From assembly GCA_014377015.1 (NCBI GenBank), contig JACMQL010000026.1:1-64000 (forward strand): a stretch of 64,000 nt of DNA. The letters run 5' to 3'. The notes under the pieces were generated by a model. That model did no database searches. It saw nothing but the letters and a program-made list of their open reading frames with translations, and was not told where the DNA came from. Within the stretch, counting starts at the first letter, position 1, and each line of letters begins with the position of its first letter. Positions 60,954 through 64,000 of the stretch are shown in pieces. Position numbers and translations under genes: made by a program. Origin of the DNA: Actinomycetota bacterium. GTDB lineage: Bacteria > Actinomycetota > Actinomycetes > Nanopelagicales > Nanopelagicaceae.

Positions 60954-62754
60954 TGGCAGCGAACTTTACGTAAGCAACGATGCGCCGAAGATTGGCGAGG
61001 AAGTCGAACTACGCGTGCGAGTTCCTAAGACCTATCAGGTCGACCAAATCTATGTCCGGCTCTACCACGATGGTGAGCCGCGCGCCTTTGCTCTGAATCC
61101 GGAACGGAAGTCCAAGCGCAACTCCACTGAAACGTGGTGGAGCGTCAAAGTTCAGATTCTCAATCCAAAGATGGCGTACCGATTTTCCCTTGTTACTGAC
61201 GGAACTGGTAAGTGGCTAACCGCCGCCGGAGTTGTCTCTCACGATGTTTCCAGCGCAACCGATTTCCAACTGCTAGCTATGAAGCCGTATCCAGCCTGGA
61301 TTCGCTCCAGTGTTTTCTATCAAATATTTCCTGACCGATTTGCCGCATCCGGAAGGAAGCGCGACGTACCGTCGTGGATGGTTCCGCGCGAGTGGAGCGC
61401 TCTTCCAAACGGTAAGGATGAGACAACCGGCGTGGAGTACTACGGCGGCGATTTAGACGGCGTACGTGAGCACCTCGATCACATTGAAGAACTTGGCGCC
61501 AATGGCATCTATTTCACGCCACTTTTTCCCGCTGGATCGACCCACAGGTATGACGCGACCAGCTTTGATGAGGTTGATCCGGTTTTGGGTGGAGACAAGG
61601 CGCTGTTTGCTTTGCAAAAGCGCGCGAAAAAGATGGGTATTCGCTTGATGGGTGACCTCACGACCAACCATATTGGTCGGGGTCACAAATGGTTCGTTCG
61701 CGCAATCGAACATAGGACTTCGAAAGAGCATAAGTATTTCTATTGGGATAAAAAGATAGAGCACGGTTACGTGGGATGGTGGGGATTGGCGAGCCTGCCA
61801 AAACTAAATTACACAAGTCTCTCGCTTCGTAAAGCCATGTACGAAGGTAAGAACTCTGTTGTTAAGAAATGGTTGCGCGCTCCGTACTCTATGAGTGGCT
61901 GGCGCATCGATGTCGGAAATATGACCGGCCGTAATCTCGAGCAAGATTTGAATCAAGAAGTAATGCGCGGGATTCGCAAATCCATGGATGAGCAGAATCC
62001 GCAAGCATGGCTCGTTGCCGAGAACGCAGATATGTTCCCCAGCGACCTTGATGGTTTTGGTTGGCACGGCACTATGAACTACGGCGGATTTATGCGGCCA
62101 CTCTGGGGTTGGATTCGCCACGAAAATTACATCCCTAATGCTGGAAATTTTGGATTAGCAATACCAATGGCTAATTTCACGGGTAAAGAATTCGTCGCAT
62201 CGATGAAGGATTTCTCTGCGGGAGTTCCGTGGCGCAATTTTGTTTCAAGCATGCTCTTACTTAATTCGCACGACACTGCCCGCTTCCGAAATGTCGTCGG
62301 TATAGATCTTGCTCGTCACACTGCAGGATTAACGCTGCTTATGACTTACCCAGGTGTACCTTCGATGTTTGCTGGCGATGAAGTGGGCCTGGAAGGTGAG
62401 TGGGGCGAAGACGCACGTCGCACAATCAATTGGGATGACAAGAAGACTTGGGATAACGCACTTCTTGCGACGACGCAGAAGCTTGTAAAGATTCGTCGTA
62501 CGTCACATGCGCTCTCTGAAGGCGGGTTGCGTTGGCTCCAAATTGAAGACGATTACATCGTTTTCTTGCGTGAATCCAAGGAGCAGACCTTGTTGGTGGC
62601 AGTTAGTCGCAATGGCGCAGACATCTCAGTGGATCTCGCAGCTCTTGGCTACAAGGTCTCAAAAACCCTCTTTGGGCCATCTCAGAGTGGGTTGTTGATC
62701 AAAGTTAAGTCTCAGCAACCCATATCTCTAGTACTCACTCTTACTTCGAACTAA
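60934..62754 (+). CDS. cytoplasmic GH13 enzyme (neopullulanase/cyclomaltodextrinase-like)
   Basis: 606 residues from a TTG at 60934 that overlaps the end of the amylase gene by 20 bases. No signal peptide. An N-terminal CBM34-like domain (ELRVRVPKTYQVDQIYVRLY) precedes the barrel: SSVFYQIFPDRFA, MGDLTTNHIGRGHKWF, GWRIDVGNMTG (catalytic Asp), AWLVAENADMF (Glu), LNSHDTARF (Asp) and FAGDEVGLEGEWGEDARRTI. It would hydrolyse imported maltodextrins to glucose and maltose. Exported and internal enzymes plus a transporter make one starch-use locus. Confidence 0.88.
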   Translation: MLFPHHDGSELYVSNDAPKIGEEVELRVRVPKTYQVDQIYVRLYHDGEPRAFALNPERKSKRNSTETWWSVKVQILNPKMAYRFSLVTDGTGKWLTAAGVVSHDVSSATDFQLLAMKPYPAWIRSSVFYQIFPDRFAASGRKRDVPSWMVPREWSALPNGKDETTGVEYYGGDLDGVREHLDHIEELGANGIYFTPLFPAGSTHRYDATSFDEVDPVLGGDKALFALQKRAKKMGIRLMGDLTTNHIGRGHKWFVRAIEHRTSKEHKYFYWDKKIEHGYVGWWGLASLPKLNYTSLSLRKAMYEGKNSVVKKWLRAPYSMSGWRIDVGNMTGRNLEQDLNQEVMRGIRKSMDEQNPQAWLVAENADMFPSDLDGFGWHGTMNYGGFMRPLWGWIRHENYIPNAGNFGLAIPMANFTGKEFVASMKDFSAGVPWRNFVSSMLLLNSHDTARFRNVVGIDLARHTAGLTLLMTYPGVPSMFAGDEVGLEGEWGEDARRTINWDDKKTWDNALLATTQKLVKIRRTSHALSEGGLRWLQIEDDYIVFLRESKEQTLLVAVSRNGADISVDLAALGYKVSKTLFGPSQSGLLIKVKSQQPISLVLTLTSN

Positions 62755-62810
62755 GTACCTGGCTAAACTCGCGGTTCAATAAATTACAAAACGATGAGAT
62801 TGGAAAGTCC

Positions 62811-63857
62811 ATGGCCGGCAAGCTCCGTCAACACATTTCGTTCGGCTTAGTCTTGGCGTTGGCCATTCTTTCGCCTTCAGAAGCAAGCGCTTCTAGCAAT
62901 GATTTATTGAAGTCTGCTCAAGACTCGGTACGCATTCTAGAAACCAAGCAAGGTGATGTAGATAAATTGCAGGAATCCCTTAATCAGGCAAGGCAAAACG
63001 GAAGCGCTACGTCGGCAGTTTTGAAACTGAAATCAAGTCTAGGGAAAGCCGTTGGCGAGAAAGCAGATGCACTTACCAAAGCTAGTCAGTCAGTGAACCT
63101 CCTTTATAAGGCTAATAGGAATCTTGGAAGTGGAGTTAGGTCCTACTCGAGCCTCATGCCAAATTACTCTGCGGCGCAGAAGAAAGTGGATGATTTTGAG
63201 AAAGTCTTGGAGAATGCATATAACAGTTTGCAATCCTTAAAACCGAATACTCTCCGGCTTCGATATCTTGGAGCCAAGACCGAGTTGGCCGATGCGCAAG
63301 ATTTCTATGATTCACAAGAAGCACTTTACGAACTTGACCCCTCTGATTTGGATTCCAAGGAATTGTTGGATGAATTTGCCAAGGATTTGCTAATTGCTCA
63401 AAAGGCCCTTGACACCGCATCGTTCGCTCTCCTTGGCTCCATGCCTGGGATGGAAGTTTCCGCAGCAGACCAAGCAAAGATTGCTGGGTTGCGTGATTCG
63501 ATTTTTGCCCAGCAGAAAATCTTGGTTGATTTGAATGCCGAATTGGAATCAGACTCCGAGAATGCCGAATTGATCGCTAAAACTTCACGAGCGGAAGATC
63601 TACTTGCAAGTCAGGAGGAAACTTTTGCCGAACTGGAAAGTAATTTGCTACCAGAAATAGCGGATGAAGAGAGCGATCAATCCATTATTGACGCTCAATC
63701 CCTAGTTAAGAAAGCCGAAACGAAATTAAATGACGCGTCTTCTGTCTTTAAGAAATCCAAAAATGCGCTTTTAAGCAAAGAGAATTCAGTGAAAAGCAAT
63801 TCTAATTTGTTGGTAATTCTTAAAGCGATTCGACTAGGGGTAAAAATTAGTCTCTAA
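62811..63857 (+). CDS. secreted coiled-coil protein of unknown function
   Basis: 348 residues. A signal peptide (FGLVLALAILSPSEASAS) leads into a mature protein of long helices with heptad patterns: QDSVRILETKQGDVDKLQES, KIAGLRDSIFAQQKILVDLN, EDLLASQEETFAELESNLLP and LVKKAETKLNDASSVFKKSK. It is acidic, lacks Cys in the mature part and ends in a basic hydrophobic stretch, LLVILKAIRLGVKISL. It resembles coiled-coil regions of wall-associated proteins, but I recognise no family. It stands alone 56 bases after the GH13 gene. The final 143 bases of the window hold no gene. Confidence 0.75.
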   Translation: MAGKLRQHISFGLVLALAILSPSEASASSNDLLKSAQDSVRILETKQGDVDKLQESLNQARQNGSATSAVLKLKSSLGKAVGEKADALTKASQSVNLLYKANRNLGSGVRSYSSLMPNYSAAQKKVDDFEKVLENAYNSLQSLKPNTLRLRYLGAKTELADAQDFYDSQEALYELDPSDLDSKELLDEFAKDLLIAQKALDTASFALLGSMPGMEVSAADQAKIAGLRDSIFAQQKILVDLNAELESDSENAELIAKTSRAEDLLASQEETFAELESNLLPEIADEESDQSIIDAQSLVKKAETKLNDASSVFKKSKNALLSKENSVKSNSNLLVILKAIRLGVKISL

Positions 63858-64000
63858 TCAAGTAGAAAAGGTCGATTTCGCAGACTCCTAGACAGAATAT
63901 GTCTCTACTCGCTTAGATCTCTCTTCAGTCTAGGTGACTGATGCTGACTCTCGAAAGCACTCCAAAGCCACGCACGGTCACTTTACTGTCAACGAGACAC

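Noticed and set aside
63887-63934. CCTAGAC ... GTCTAGG inverted repeat near the window end
   Set aside because: Arms are 34 bases apart without a T-run; likely chance, and the context is cut off by the window end.

Overview
The window is a chromosomal segment of a member of the Actinomycetota. Lineage markers seen directly are mycothiol genes (mshA, mshD), an orphan GlnR-type regulator beside mshD, CarD with its LpqE-like neighbour, senX3-regX3, MurT/GatD, and the small actinobacterial families DUF3263, DUF3027, DUF2530 and DUF4395. G+C looks close to one half by eye, low for the phylum. Genes are tightly packed with many 1-4 base stop/start overlaps, and no rRNA, phage, transposase or CRISPR array is visible. 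This suits a small-genome freshwater lineage of the Nanopelagicales (acI) kind; that placement is inference.

Layout. 1-3015: tail of a surface protein, then three toxin-antitoxin pairs in a row (HicA-like with a Phd/HicB-like antitoxin, ParDE-like, Xre/MbcA-RES), each with its own palindromic or iterated operator. 3207-6740: an ECF sigma factor fused to a membrane helix and an outside domain, followed by a large secreted surface protein with two leader hairpins and a strong terminator. 6804-10289: a flavinylation module (haem/flavin membrane reductase, two FMN-binding exported proteins, ApbE). 10279-14748: aldo/keto reductase, then UPF0303, PfkB kinase, mutarotase and a GSA-like aminotransferase. 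14745-22596: mshD-glnR, a thioredoxin, a cysteine-type leader peptide ahead of DUF4395, Fur, YgfZ, DsrE, a tiny membrane protein, nitrobindin-like protein, asparaginase, mshA and YbjN. 22623-34883: gpmA, phoU, senX3-regX3, lpqE, carD-ispF-cysS-rlmB, a GDSL esterase and a polyphosphate set (ppk, mutT1-like, ppx). 35006-45933: tRNA-Thr, flavoprotein, TauE, carbonic anhydrase, murT-gatD, ndh, UbiA, decarboxylase. 46010-55035: CIRCE-groEL, DUF3027, cold-shock protein, two MFS transporters, serC, pdxH, citrate synthase. 55083-62754: a maltodextrin locus (malE, malF, malG, exported and cytoplasmic GH13 enzymes). The window ends with a secreted coiled-coil protein.

A recurring feature is a -10 hexamer of type TANNNT (or NANNNT) ending 6 or 7 bases before the start codon, which points to leaderless transcripts. 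It was used to choose several starts (for example 986, 1680, 11205, 16928, 24180). The best leads for something new are the membrane-tethered sigma factor with its surface protein, the leader-peptide switch at 16916-17064, the unusual antitoxin at 564-986, and the histidine kinase that has lost its membrane helices.
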